Assembly: GCA_023384455.1 (NCBI GenBank)
Contig: JAHDWH010000051.1
Span: 1-33,077, forward strand
Length of the DNA stretch: 33,077 nucleotides
Reading direction: 5' to 3'
Origin: Caldilineaceae bacterium
GTDB taxonomy: Bacteria > Chloroflexota > Anaerolineae > Caldilineales > Caldilineaceae
The notes under the pieces are model-generated. The model searched no databases and was not told the origin of the DNA. It saw only the letters and a program-made list of their open reading frames with translations. The position numbers and the translations under genes are program-made. How positions within the stretch are numbered: position 1 is the first letter of the stretch; every line of letters begins with the position of its first letter. Of the stretch, positions 1-8,579 are shown in pieces.

Positions 1-1865
1 TTGGTAGGAATCGTCGTCGGAATGTCCATCATATTGATCCAGGACATATCCTTCACGAATTCCTGCATAATCAGGCGGCCATTCTCATAGAACGCTTCCG
101 AATCCTGTTCCATGGATTTGGATGCCTCAACCAACCCATAGACGGTTTCGTTGTCCCACTGTTGGCGGTTGCCATTGTTCTGTTCCTGGGAATCAGCCGG
201 CTTGATATGGCCGGGTTCCAGCTCTCGCCAGGCACCCAACCAACTCGGGGTGAAGACACAGTTGGTCCACATCAACTGAACCTCGCGCAGGGCATTGACC
301 CGCTGAACCTTTCCATTCTCGGCGTCATCGACCTGCTGCACATTCACCTGAATGCCTGCGGCTCGCCAACTATCGGCCACCGCGAAGCCAATCCGCTGCA
401 TGACTTTGTTCCAGTCACCAGGGATGGTCAGCTGCACAACCCACTCTTCACCGCTGGGCAGCAGCCAGTTGCCAGCGCCATTTTTGCTAAAGCCTTGCCC
501 TTCCAGCAACTTCCCAGCTTCCTCAACATCGTAATTCCACCAGCCAAGGCCAAAGGCCGTGGGATCGTCGGGAAGGTTTTCTACCCCACTTGCCGCGAGT
601 GTTTCAGCCAGTTGAGCGCCGAAATCCGGGTTGAACGGCTTGTATCCGTCGGCCAGAGTGAATTCTTCCAAGAACGACATCAGGGGTTCGTGGTAGATGG
701 GTCGAAGAATCTGAGTGTCGGCCATGGGCAACGCCGAGACGATCATCTCACCGCTTACAGCGTTGATGCCGATTGTCTTCAGGTCCATTGCCAGGGCCAA
801 GGCCCAGCGAACCTCCAACAGGTCATAGGGGGGCTTCTGCATATTGATCAACATACCATACACACAGGCATCGTCCATATTGTGGTACGGCATCTTGGGC
901 GAGAAGGTTGTCACCTTATCGTTGCGACGCTGAACCGCTTTGATCGAGTCGGGACTCATGAATGTGTCCACGTCATAGGCGTTCTGGGTGAAGGAGAGGG
1001 CGCGTGTCTCTTCGGGACCGTAGTCCTTGTAGAGCACATATTTTGGCATAAAGCCATCCTTATCCAGGTCTGCCCAGGCCGAACGCTGCCAGTCTTCACG
1101 CAATTCCCACAGATGCCAGAACCCGTTTTCGTCAAATTCCTTGACTGTGTAGGGTCCCAGGGTAACCGGGTAGGTGTTCTTGAACTCGCAGGCGTTCTCT
1201 TTCTCAAAAACGTGCTTGGGCAGGGGCACGAGATTTGCGCCCCAGGTGCGAACACCCAGGTTTTGTTGGATGTCGTAAGATGGCTTTTGGGTCTCGACTT
1301 CGAAGGTGTAGTCGTCGATCTTCTCCCAGCCGCCCTCTTTGACGTAGGTGACAACCCCGCCTACGCGGGTGGCAATATCCTTACACGCAAAATTGGTCTC
1401 CAACGTATAGATGATGTCGTCGGCAGTGAACTCGACGCCATCGCTCCAGTAGATACCCTTTTTGAGGTTGACTCTGAACTTGGTATGTTCGTCGTTGAGC
1501 ACTTCGGCTGGTCCGGAGGCGAGTTCCCCGTAGGACTGGCCGGTGCCGGTGTCCGTCTCCCACAGCCATCCCCAGCCCAACTCCCGAAAGCCACGCCAGC
1601 GGGCATAGGCCAGCATGGGATTCATATTGCCTGGGTCGGCAGTCTGCCGGTCGAAGGTCTGGAAGATCAACGTCTGATTGCGCGGTGTGCCCACATCTGT
1701 CATTTCCGTACTGGCGGGCGCAGCCGCAGGGGCATCAGCCGCGGGGGCCGCGGCAGCAGGGGCATCTGATGCCCCTGGCGCTGCGGCGGGTGGAGTACAA
1801 GCAGTTGCAAGCAGAGATACCAGTAGAACCAGTAACCCTACAATGTAGTGTTTTCCTGTACGCAT
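1..1865 (-). CDS. ABC transporter solute-binding lipoprotein, family 5 (partial)
   Basis: Extracytoplasmic binding lipoprotein of an ABC importer of the oligopeptide/DppA type (SBP family 5). In Chloroflexota and Thermotogae such proteins often bind oligosaccharides instead of peptides. The frame is open from the ATG at 1865 to the window edge, giving 621 codons without a stop, so the C-terminus is missing. Residues 1-23 form a lipoprotein signal (hydrophobic run, then LLATAC with the lipidated Cys at 23). An Ala/Pro/Asp-rich linker follows to about residue 50, then the binding domain, with typical stretches such as YWSDGVEFTADD and WALALAMD. An AGGAGA ribosome site precedes the start. It is the last gene of the co-oriented sugar cluster, and permease genes probably lie beyond the left edge. 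The family is clear; the ligand is not. Confidence 0.9.
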   Translation of the reverse strand, partial: MRTGKHYIVGLLVLLVSLLATACTPPAAAPGASDAPAAAAPAADAPAAAPASTEMTDVGTPRNQTLIFQTFDRQTADPGNMNPMLAYARWRGFRELGWGWLWETDTGTGQSYGELASGPAEVLNDEHTKFRVNLKKGIYWSDGVEFTADDIIYTLETNFACKDIATRVGGVVTYVKEGGWEKIDDYTFEVETQKPSYDIQQNLGVRTWGANLVPLPKHVFEKENACEFKNTYPVTLGPYTVKEFDENGFWHLWELREDWQRSAWADLDKDGFMPKYVLYKDYGPEETRALSFTQNAYDVDTFMSPDSIKAVQRRNDKVTTFSPKMPYHNMDDACVYGMLINMQKPPYDLLEVRWALALAMDLKTIGINAVSGEMIVSALPMADTQILRPIYHEPLMSFLEEFTLADGYKPFNPDFGAQLAETLAASGVENLPDDPTAFGLGWWNYDVEEAGKLLEGQGFSKNGAGNWLLPSGEEWVVQLTIPGDWNKVMQRIGFAVADSWRAAGIQVNVQQVDDAENGKVQRVNALREVQLMWTNCVFTPSWLGAWRELEPGHIKPADSQEQNNGNRQQWDNETVYGLVEASKSMEQDSEAFYENGRLIMQEFVKDMSWINMMDIPTTIPT

Positions 1866-1978
1866 GGGTCTTCTCCTGTGAACATTTGGTAAAGACAAAA
1901 CGGGTCTGGCAAAGCACTGCGTCAAAGTTTGCGTCCGTAATCACCTCCTGACTTGAAAATAGGTTGTATACACGGATG

Positions 1979-2040
1979 GGAAGGAACACGGATTCAATCT
2001 GCGGAATCTGCGCCCTCTGCGAAATCTGTGTTCCTATTTC
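1979..2040. repeat. Dispersed 'cgcagatt' palindromic repeat, copy 1
   Basis: Imperfect hairpin upstream of the lipoprotein gene. The left arm at 1979-1994 reads ggaaggaacacggatt and the right arm at 2021-2040 is its near reverse complement, with AATCTGC repeats between. It belongs to the same family as the copies near 14230-14511 and 28173-28269. It lies inside the 377-bp gap between the lipoprotein and isomerase genes. I see no gene in that gap. Confidence 0.6.
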
Positions 2041-2169
2041 CATTGTTGATTGTGCCCAAAATGGGCAAGCATACGATCGGGGAGTATCAGTAGACCGTAA
2101 CGCGCTGGGTAAGGCGCGGACCACGCCCAGGCATTGCGCTCTGTTGATCATTCAATTGTCGTAACTACT

Positions 2170-2236
2170 CGGGTGCGACGCACTCGCCACATAATCTTTG
2201 TATGAGAACGCTCTCTTGGCGAGTGCGTCGCACCCG
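2170..2236. repeat. Composite palindrome (20-bp perfect arms) downstream of isomerase gene
   Basis: The arms at 2170-2189 and 2217-2236 are perfect 20-bp reverse complements separated by 27 bp. Each arm is itself a small hairpin (GTGCG-A-CGCAC and GTGCG-T-CGCAC), so the strand can fold as one long stem or as two hairpins. It begins six bases beyond the isomerase stop codon. It could act as a transcription terminator or mRNA stabiliser, but it has no U-tract. The same architecture with different sequence occurs at 19328-19380 and 31881-31944. Confidence 0.75.
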
Positions 2237-2242
2237 AAGCCA

Positions 2243-3655
2243 TTACCCTTCGTGGTGATAGACATCCCAGCCCAGGTAGGTTTCAAAGGCTTCGGCCAGA
2301 ATGCTGGCAACGCTGGATTGGCTCATAGCCGCGTGGTGGGCAAAGCCATTCTTGCAGACATAGCGCATCAGCTTTTGCAGACCTGGGACCTCGACCACCG
2401 CTCGCGTACCCGACATAGCCGACAGATAATCGTCGGTGAAACGCCCCTCGCCCACATACGTATTGATGCGCCCCTTGCGGTCATCCGTGTCGATGCGGGC
2501 AAAGGTGAGCGGCCCCGCATCGGTTCGGCCATCCACCGCCCCCCAGGTGTTTTCCAGCCCCAGCGTGCTGCCCAGCACCTCGGCAGCTACCATCTGGATT
2601 TCCGGCACAAAGCTCTTGGCCCAGTTGCCGCAGTGATAATAGATACATTTGTCTGGCTCGTTGGCATAGCTGTTGTTCCAATCCACCAGCGCGCTGGGCT
2701 TGCCCGACGCCAACTGCAAGGCGTACATGGAAGCCACGCCCGCAATATCGACTTCACAGGCGCTGGGCATCAGCTTTTCGCTCATCATACTCATAATCGT
2801 ACAGACGTTGACGCCGTAATTGTTCTGCAGCGAACTCCAGCATTGGATGGCCGTAGCGTCGATGTCATTTTCGTTCATCCAGTCGGACAAAACGATGCCC
2901 AACTTCGCCATCAGCACGACGGATGCAGGCGGGGCGTTCTTGGCATCGGCGTAGCTGTGGATCTCTTCCAGCTTGCTCCGAACCCGGCTATCGCCATCAG
3001 CCAGCTTTTGCGCCGAGCCAAAGACTTCGGACAGGTCCAGGGTAGAAACACTGATCCCGGAAGCCTCCAGCAGCTTTTCGCTGTAGCGCACAGTTTTGAA
3101 GGCGTCGGGCCGCGCGCCCACTGCGCCCAAGCGCGCGCTGCGCATCCCCTTCACCACCTGGCACAGCCCCACAAATTTGCCCAGTTCTGCCTTAAACTCA
3201 TCCGATTGGGGGTCAACCGTATGGCTTTGGGTCAGGCTGTAGGGAATGTCATATTGATAGAGATCGTTGCAGACGGAAATTTTGCCACAAAAGGCATCCC
3301 GCCGGTTCGAGGTCGAAAGGTCGCTGATGTCATCGGGAAAGGCGTGGACCAGAACCGGTACATTCAGCCCAGAGAGCCGGATGGCGTCGGCCACCCCTTT
3401 CTCGTCCCCAAAGTTGGGCAGCGTGACCAGAATGCCGTCAATTTTGTCCCGATGGCGGCGGAAGAGATCCGCGCAGGCTTTGGCATCCGTCCAGCTCTCC
3501 ACCGCGCCCAATTTGGTGGCCGTCTCCTCCAAAATCACCACATCAATATCCCAGCGCGCCAGAATTTTCAGAATCTCCTGGCGGCCGTCGATCACAAATT
3601 TGTCGGGGAAAAAGGCCCGATTGGTGACAATGACGCCCAGCGTTGTCTTCTTCAT
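2243..3655 (-). CDS. L-fucose/L-arabinose isomerase family protein
   Basis: Predicted cytosolic, metal-dependent aldose-ketose isomerase, 470 aa. The N-terminal half is the Rossmann-like part ([14 protein letters not shown] at residues 5-18). The C-terminal half carries likely metal ligands E301 (ACEVD), D325 (VDWNN), H341 (YYHCGN) and H441 (FAHHAAM). Their spacing matches the E/E/H/H set of AraA closely. The ATG at 3655 is chosen because GAGGAG lies six bases upstream and the protein then begins MKKTTLG. An ATG at 3685 would overlap the upstream regulator stop as ATGA but has no ribosome site. The gene directly follows the SorC regulator and shares a cluster with an FGGY kinase and split transketolase, which suggests isomerase-kinase-transketolase catabolism. 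The true substrate cannot be told. Confidence 0.88.
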   Translation of the reverse strand: MKKTTLGVIVTNRAFFPDKFVIDGRQEILKILARWDIDVVILEETATKLGAVESWTDAKACADLFRRHRDKIDGILVTLPNFGDEKGVADAIRLSGLNVPVLVHAFPDDISDLSTSNRRDAFCGKISVCNDLYQYDIPYSLTQSHTVDPQSDEFKAELGKFVGLCQVVKGMRSARLGAVGARPDAFKTVRYSEKLLEASGISVSTLDLSEVFGSAQKLADGDSRVRSKLEEIHSYADAKNAPPASVVLMAKLGIVLSDWMNENDIDATAIQCWSSLQNNYGVNVCTIMSMMSEKLMPSACEVDIAGVASMYALQLASGKPSALVDWNNSYANEPDKCIYYHCGNWAKSFVPEIQMVAAEVLGSTLGLENTWGAVDGRTDAGPLTFARIDTDDRKGRINTYVGEGRFTDDYLSAMSGTRAVVEVPGLQKLMRYVCKNGFAHHAAMSQSSVASILAEAFETYLGWDVYHHEG

Positions 3656-3681
3656 TCTTCGCTCCTCATCTGCTTCAATTC

Positions 3682-4629
3682 TCATTGCACCAGCCGTCTG
3701 GCAGTGAAGTGGTCGGTAATCAAAACATTGATCCAGCCGCCAGCCAGCGCGCCTTGAATGGCGGCTGTCTTGCGTTTGCCCCCGGCAATCCCCACCGAAC
3801 GCTGCACCTTTTTTAGCTGCTCCAGGGAGATGCCAATCACCCGCTCGTTGAGGGGCGTAACCACCGGCTGCCCCTGGGCATCAAAGAAGCGCAGACAGAC
3901 ATCGCCCACCGCGCCGTGTTCCCGCAGCAGGCCCAGTTCGTCGGTGGAAAAGACGTTGCCGCTGCTGGCCAACAGCTTGGACGGAGCCACCGAGCCAACC
4001 CCCACCAGCGCCAGCGTAACCTTATCAAACAGAGCCAACGCCGCCTTGACAAACTGGTCTTCCTGCATAATCTGCAAACTTTCCGGCGAACCCACCACCC
4101 CCGGCGCAGGCAGGGATGTCTCGCTGCCGTGTACCAGGGAAGCCAGCCGGGTGGTAATGCGGGCCGCGTGTACCTCGGCCAACGGGTTGCCCACGCCCCC
4201 CAAAATCTGTACCACCTGTGCCCCGCTTCTGCGCGCCAACGGGTGCATAGAATCCACCATTGCCAGCAGCGTGGCGCTCCAGGAGGAGATGCCGATCACC
4301 TCGTCCTGTTTCAGGGTGGTTTCCACATAATAGGCCGCCGCCGCCCCGATCTCCCGCTCGATGCTGTCGGCGTCGGTTTCGCAATCCACCACAATCACAT
4401 CCTTCAGATTGTAGGATTTTTGCAGCGCCTCTTCCAGCTCCGGGTAGGCGCCCGGCGGCACAGAAACAACCGTGCGGATGATCTTTTCCTGGCGGGCCTT
4501 TTTCAACAGCCGGGAGACAGTAGCCTGGGATAGCTCCAACTGCTCCGCGATATCCGATTGGGTGATGCTGCGCTCGTGATACATCAGCGCCACTTTTGTC
4601 ATCAGTCGCAATTCATCCGCTTTTGCCAT
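3682..4629 (-). CDS. SorC/DeoR-type sugar-binding transcriptional regulator
   Basis: Cytosolic repressor or activator of the SorC family (B. subtilis DeoR/CggR relatives). A helix-turn-helix at about residues 20-45 ([20 protein letters not shown]) precedes a large phospho-sugar-binding domain from about residue 60, which includes [15 protein letters not shown] and [11 protein letters not shown]. The length of 315 aa is normal for the family. The ATG at 4629 is preferred because AAGGAG lies ten bases upstream; a TTG at 4638 in the same frame sits too close to that site. It lies between the kinase and isomerase genes and is probably the local regulator. A TTGAA-N6-TTCAA type operator is seen at 8516-8531 and 14151-14166 and is a plausible target. 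That link is inference. Confidence 0.9.
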   Translation of the reverse strand: MAKADELRLMTKVALMYHERSITQSDIAEQLELSQATVSRLLKKARQEKIIRTVVSVPPGAYPELEEALQKSYNLKDVIVVDCETDADSIEREIGAAAAYYVETTLKQDEVIGISSWSATLLAMVDSMHPLARRSGAQVVQILGGVGNPLAEVHAARITTRLASLVHGSETSLPAPGVVGSPESLQIMQEDQFVKAALALFDKVTLALVGVGSVAPSKLLASSGNVFSTDELGLLREHGAVGDVCLRFFDAQGQPVVTPLNERVIGISLEQLKKVQRSVGIAGGKRKTAAIQGALAGGWINVLITDHFTARRLVQ

Positions 4630-4665
4630 AGGGGTCAATCTCCTTGAATCGTTATTCCCGGTTGA

Positions 4666-6150
4666 TCACACACCCCTATTATACCTGGCGCGCGCGATAG
4701 CCCGTTGCCAGCCGTCGTACAGCGCATCCCGTTTCCCAGCCCCCAGCTCCGGCTCAAAGCGGTCGTGGGGCAGCACAAGCTGCTCGATTTCGACCAAAGA
4801 GCGCCACAGGCCCACGGCCAGCCCGGCCAGATAGGCCGCGCCCAGGGCCGATACATCCGCCGATGAGCTGCGCAGCACTGGGCAGCCGATGATGTCGGCC
4901 TGGAATTGCATAAGCAGGTCGTTCTGGCTGGGGCCGCCGTCGGCCAGCAACACCTGCAACGGCGTGCCGGACTCGGCCTGCATCACATCAAAAACGTCAC
5001 GAATCTGGTAGGCAATCGACTCGATAGTGGCCCGGGCCACTTCTGCCGGGCCGGAGCCCCGGGTCAGACCGGTGATCAGCCCCCGGGCGTCTTCGTCCCA
5101 GTGGGGCGCGCCCAGCCCCACAAAGGCAGGCACCAGATATACGCCGTCGGTGCTGTCCACCGAGGCCGCCAGCGCTGTAATGGCTTCGGCGGAGAGGCCG
5201 CCCAGCAGATGGCCCAGCCACTGCACCGCCGCGCCCGTGGCGTAAATGTTGCCTTCCAGCGCGTAGGTGGCCCCCGTTCCCTGGGCCCAGGCCACGGTTG
5301 TGGAGAGGCCCTGGGACGAAATCACCGGCTTGGGGATGGGCGTCATCAGCGATGAGCCAGTGCCATAGGTGGCTTTGATCGCGCCGGGCTGGAAACCCGC
5401 GTGTCCAAAGAGGGCGGCGTGGGAATCCCCAATCAGGCTGGCGATGGGGATACCCGCGGGCAGGTTGCCCAAGCTGACGGTCTCTCCGTAAACAGTGCCG
5501 GAGGGCTTGACCTGGGGCAGCGCAGCTGCCGGGATGCCGAAGAGTTCGAGCAGTTCCGGGTCCCAGGCCAGGTTGCGCAGGTCAAACAATTGGGTGCGGG
5601 AAGCGTTGGTCATATCACAGGCGTGGACTTTGCCGCCGGTCAGATTGAAGAGCACCCAACTGTCCACTGTGCCCAAGCAGAGTTCGCCGTTGGCGGCCCG
5701 GCTGGGGCCATTCTCCGTATTGTCCAATAGCCAGCGCATTTTGCTGCCCGAAAACATCGGGTCGATGGTCAGGCCGGTGCGGGCACGGACTTTGGGTTCC
5801 AATCCCTGGGCTTCCAGCGCTTTGCAAAAGGCCGCGCCCCGCTGACACTGCCAGACCACACAGGGGCCTAGCGGTCGCCCGCTTGCCCGCTCCCAAAGCA
5901 CCACCGATTCCCGCTGGTTGCTAATGGCAATGGCCGCCAACTCCGGCTGGTGCTGCAAACATTCGTCGATAGACTCACGGACGCTTTGCCAGAGGGCCAG
6001 AGGGTCTTGCTCCACCCAGGCCGGCTGGGGATAGTGTACCGCAAGCGGGCGCGCAGCGCGGGCCGTCACCGTGCCTGCTGCGTTGACCAGCAGGGCTTTG
6101 GTGTTGGTAGTGCCCTGGTCGATGGCAAGTATCTGACGATTCGTTGTCAA
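4666..6150 (-). CDS. FGGY-family carbohydrate kinase, glycerol-kinase-like
   Basis: ATP-dependent sugar or polyol kinase. The whole length follows E. coli GlpK: DQGTTNTK at the N-terminus, SNQRES (the Arg-Glu pair that binds glycerol), VVWQCQR, FSGSK, YGTGSSL, ALEGNIY, GLGAPHWDEDARG and the C-terminal ALGAAYLAGLAVG. Two substrate-site positions differ from GlpK. The Tyr of the IDPYFSG segment is Met here (IDPMFSG), and the Gln after the catalytic Asp (GDQQAALFG) is Ser (GDSHAALFG). The substrate may therefore not be glycerol. The start is uncertain: the TTG at 6150 gives the family-typical N-terminus and 494 aa, while the ATG at 6204 would add 18 poorly conserved residues. Neither has a strong ribosome site. 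It lies downstream of the transketolase genes and their tandem repeat. Confidence 0.88.
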   Translation of the reverse strand: MTTNRQILAIDQGTTNTKALLVNAAGTVTARAARPLAVHYPQPAWVEQDPLALWQSVRESIDECLQHQPELAAIAISNQRESVVLWERASGRPLGPCVVWQCQRGAAFCKALEAQGLEPKVRARTGLTIDPMFSGSKMRWLLDNTENGPSRAANGELCLGTVDSWVLFNLTGGKVHACDMTNASRTQLFDLRNLAWDPELLELFGIPAAALPQVKPSGTVYGETVSLGNLPAGIPIASLIGDSHAALFGHAGFQPGAIKATYGTGSSLMTPIPKPVISSQGLSTTVAWAQGTGATYALEGNIYATGAAVQWLGHLLGGLSAEAITALAASVDSTDGVYLVPAFVGLGAPHWDEDARGLITGLTRGSGPAEVARATIESIAYQIRDVFDVMQAESGTPLQVLLADGGPSQNDLLMQFQADIIGCPVLRSSSADVSALGAAYLAGLAVGLWRSLVEIEQLVLPHDRFEPELGAGKRDALYDGWQRAIARARYNRGV

Positions 6151-6250
6151 AGGTAGACTCTCTGAGGAAACCGACGCGGGGGTATAGTGGGGGGAGGAGC
6201 ACATCCCCGCGTCTATTTGCGTACTCTGTAAACGAAGTTTTTGCTCTATC

Positions 6251-6704
6251 GTAGGCGCTGCTTGTAGCTGCGCAAGAGACGAGTACCCCTTCGGCTGCCT
6301 GTGCGGTTCAAAACCGCACCTACAGAAATGTCACATACCTTCGTCTACAGAGCATTAAGCAGTCGTAGGCGCTGCTTGTAGCTGCGCAAGAGACGAGTAC
6401 CCCTTCGGCTGCCTGTGCGGTTCAAAACCGCACCTACAGAAATGTCACATACCTTCGTCTACAGAGCATTAAGCAGTCGTAGGCGCTGCTTGTAGCTGCG
6501 CAAGAGACGAGTACCCCTTCGGCTGCCTGTGCGGTTCAAAACCGCACCTACAGAAATGTCACATACCTTCGTCTACAGAGCATTAAGCAGTCGTAGGCGC
6601 TGCTTGTAGCTGCGCAAGAGACGAGTACCCCTTCGGCTGACTGTGCGGTTCAAAGCGCACCTACAAAATGTCACATACATCTGTCTACGGAGCATTGAGC
6701 AGTA
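6251..6704. repeat. 114-bp tandem repeat, four units
   Basis: Units start at 6251, 6365, 6479 and 6593. The first three look identical by eye. The fourth, next to the transketolase gene, has several substitutions and two single-base losses. Each unit holds a small hairpin (GTGCGGTT-CAA-AACCGCAC) and ends in a copy of the last codons of the transketolase C gene (AGCATTAAGCAG on the plus strand). The real gene end, including its TAG at 6685-6687, forms the end of unit four. With 6205-6250 this fills the gap between the transketolase and kinase genes, so the operon transcript would cross it. Confidence 0.95.
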
Positions 6705-7629
6705 CGGTTCTGGCGGTCTCGGCCAGGCCCTGTGGCGAGATGCCGTAATGATTGTAAATATCTGACTGACTGCCGGTGACGGTGTACTCATCAGGAAAGC
6801 CGACAATTTTGAAGGGAACGTAGACGCGTTTTTGCATCAGCACTTCGGCGCAGGCGCTGCCCAGGCCGCCGAACTGGCTGTGTTCTTCCACAGTAATCAA
6901 CGCCTTTGTATTGCGGGCCGCGGCCAGCAGCGTCTCCGTATCCAGGGGTTTGAGGGTGTGCATACTGATCACCCGGCAGGAGAGACCTTCGGCTTCCAGC
7001 AGTTGGGCGGCCTGGGCCGCCTGGGCCAGCGGCTCACCGATGGCGACGAAAGTAACGTCTGTGCCTTCGGCCAGGGTAATGGCTTTGCCGATTGTAAAGG
7101 TTGTGCCCGGTCTGTGCAGGTGGGGCATAGCTTTTTTGCCAAAACGAATGTAGATGGGGTGGGGATGAGTGAGCGCTGCATTGAGCGCTTGCCGGGTTTC
7201 AAAATTATCAGCCGGGGCCACCACATCGATATTGTGGATGGCGCGCAGGGCCGCGTAGTCGTGCAGGGAGTGGTGGGTTGTGCCCAGCGCGCCGTAGCTG
7301 ACACCGGCGCTGATCCCGATGACCTTCACCGGGTTGTTGGAATAGGCCACATCATTTTTGATCTGTTCCAGCGCCCGGGTGGTTAAAAAACAGGCCGGGG
7401 AGACAGCAAAAACTTTTTTGCCCGTAGAGGCCAAACCAGCGGATATGCCCACCAGATTCTGCTCGGCAATGCCGACTTCTATCATTTGGCTGGGCAGGGC
7501 CTGGCCAAAGGAAACCAATTTGCCAGAGCCACGGGAGTCACTGGTGACAACCAGCAAATCCCTGTCCTGTTGCCCCAGGTGCAGAAGCGTATTGCCAAAT
7601 TCCTCGAGATTTGCCAGGCCCATCTCCAT
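6685..7629 (-). CDS. Transketolase, C-terminal (pyrimidine-binding) subunit
   Basis: Second half of a split transketolase, 314 aa, that pairs with the product of the upstream gene to move two-carbon ketol units between sugar phosphates. The segment VGIAEQNLVGISAGLA carries the Glu (E56) that activates thiamine diphosphate. Later motifs include ALGTTHHSLHDYA and a C-terminal transketolase_C domain (ITVEEHSQFGGLGSA). The ATG at 7629 overlaps the upstream stop as TAATG, and GGAGAT lies seven bases before it, so translation is coupled. The last six codons and the stop lie in the 114-bp repeat. Split transketolases in catabolic clusters often act on unusual sugar phosphates, for example apulose 4-phosphate in apiose use. 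The exact substrate is unknown. Confidence 0.92.
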   Translation of the reverse strand: MEMGLANLEEFGNTLLHLGQQDRDLLVVTSDSRGSGKLVSFGQALPSQMIEVGIAEQNLVGISAGLASTGKKVFAVSPACFLTTRALEQIKNDVAYSNNPVKVIGISAGVSYGALGTTHHSLHDYAALRAIHNIDVVAPADNFETRQALNAALTHPHPIYIRFGKKAMPHLHRPGTTFTIGKAITLAEGTDVTFVAIGEPLAQAAQAAQLLEAEGLSCRVISMHTLKPLDTETLLAAARNTKALITVEEHSQFGGLGSACAEVLMQKRVYVPFKIVGFPDEYTVTGSQSDIYNHYGISPQGLAETARTVLLNAP

Positions 7630-8492
7630 TAGCCGATCTCCTTCTGCGTGTCGATTTGTGCGTGTACTTCGGCTTCTGCCTGATTCAATTCAGCCATCGC
7701 CAGGACCATTTCGTCGTTGGTGGGGACCCGGTGATGCCACTTGACGGCGTTTTCCATAAAGCTGACGCCCCGGCCTTTGATGGTGTGGGCCAGGAGCAGA
7801 TTGGGTTTGCCTGCTTCAAAGGGGACCTGATCCAATGCCTCTGTCAGCTCTGCCACGCTGTTGCCGTTGACCGTTCGCACCGCATAGCCAAAGGCTTTGA
7901 ATTTATCGGCCAGCGGCTCAAGACCGCTGACTTCTTCGGTGGAGCCGGTGATTTGCAGACCGTTGCGATCCACAATCGCTACTAGGTTGTCCAGTTTGTA
8001 GTGGGCCGCGGCCATAGACGCTTCCCAGTTGGAGCCTTCGGCCAGTTCGCCGTCGCCCAACAATGTGTAGACTTTGTAATCCCGGCCATCCAGTTTGGCC
8101 GCGATAGCCGTACCCACCGCAATCGCCAATCCGTGGCCCAGCGCGCCGGTATTCTGCTCCACACCGTTGACGGCCCGGGTCGGGTGTCCCACAAAATGGG
8201 ATTTGTACTGGTTGAGGGTCTCCAGTTCCGCGGCGGGGAAAAAGCCCTTATCAGCCAGTACAGTGTAGAGCGCCTCCACCGAATGGCCTTTGCTTTGAAT
8301 GTACCGGTCCCGATTGGGGTCGGTAAAATTCTCCGGGAAGACATTCATAATCCGGTTGTACAACACATTTAATATATCCACGCAGGACATACTGCCGCCC
8401 GTGTGTCCCGCCCCGGATTTTTTGATAATCGAGAGGATGGTTTTGCGGTACTGGACGGATTTCAGTTCGAGTTCTTGGATAGTAAGTTGCAT
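7629..8492 (-). CDS. Transketolase, N-terminal (thiamine diphosphate-binding) subunit
   Basis: First half of a split transketolase, 287 aa. It shows the thiamine-diphosphate motif LLGDGELAEGSNWEA at about 144-158 followed about 30 residues later by VDRNGLQ, and active-site histidines in SGAGHTGGS (H30) and SKGHS (H70). The ATG at 8492 is used. An in-frame TTG at 8531 would place the start inside the operator and close to the predicted transcript start. The ribosome site is weak. It is the first gene of the minus-strand sugar cluster, directly behind a consensus promoter (8550-8578), and overlaps the C-subunit gene by one base. Confidence 0.92.
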   Translation of the reverse strand: MQLTIQELELKSVQYRKTILSIIKKSGAGHTGGSMSCVDILNVLYNRIMNVFPENFTDPNRDRYIQSKGHSVEALYTVLADKGFFPAAELETLNQYKSHFVGHPTRAVNGVEQNTGALGHGLAIAVGTAIAAKLDGRDYKVYTLLGDGELAEGSNWEASMAAAHYKLDNLVAIVDRNGLQITGSTEEVSGLEPLADKFKAFGYAVRTVNGNSVAELTEALDQVPFEAGKPNLLLAHTIKGRGVSFMENAVKWHHRVPTNDEMVLAMAELNQAEAEVHAQIDTQKEIG

Positions 8493-8515
8493 AATTACAG
8501 ATTCCCACACGATAT

Positions 8516-8531
8516 TTGAATAATTATCCAA
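8516..8531 (-). promoter_or_regulatory. Predicted operator of the transketolase operon
   Basis: Near-perfect inverted repeat reading TTGAATAATTATCCAA on the plus strand, at about +12 to +27 of the transketolase transcript. The form TTGAA-N6-TTCAA is shared with 14151-14166 in front of the nucleoside hydrolase gene. A SorC/DeoR regulator encoded in the same cluster is the likeliest binder. From memory, B. subtilis DeoR uses a similar half site. Confidence 0.6.
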
Positions 8532-8549
8532 TATCAGCTAGATATACAA

Positions 8550-8578
8550 ATTATACAAAAATAACAGACGCTTGTCAA
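8550..8578 (-). promoter_or_regulatory. Consensus sigma-70 type promoter of the transketolase operon
   Basis: On the minus strand a perfect -35 TTGACA (8578-8573) and a perfect -10 TATAAT (8555-8550) are separated by 17 bases. Transcription would start near 8543, about 50 bases before the transketolase N start. Most of the -35 and spacer is shared with the promoter at 14189-14217. Confidence 0.85.
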
Positions 8579-8579
8579 G

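Noticed and set aside
162..1769. Long plus-strand open frame of 535 codons
   Set aside because: It is the shadow of the solute-binding lipoprotein on the minus strand, which has a signal peptide, lipobox and family motifs. The plus-strand product has no recognisable domain.
2198..3757. Long plus-strand open frame of 519 codons
   Set aside because: Antisense shadow of the isomerase gene, rich in His and Gln as such shadows are in high-GC DNA.
4666..6150. Plain glycerol kinase (glpK)
   Set aside because: Overall similarity is strong, but two substrate-site residues differ and there is no glycerol uptake or glycerol-3-phosphate gene nearby, so only the family name is given.
6251..6704. CRISPR array
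   Set aside because: Units are 114 bp in direct tandem with no variable spacers, and no cas genes are present.
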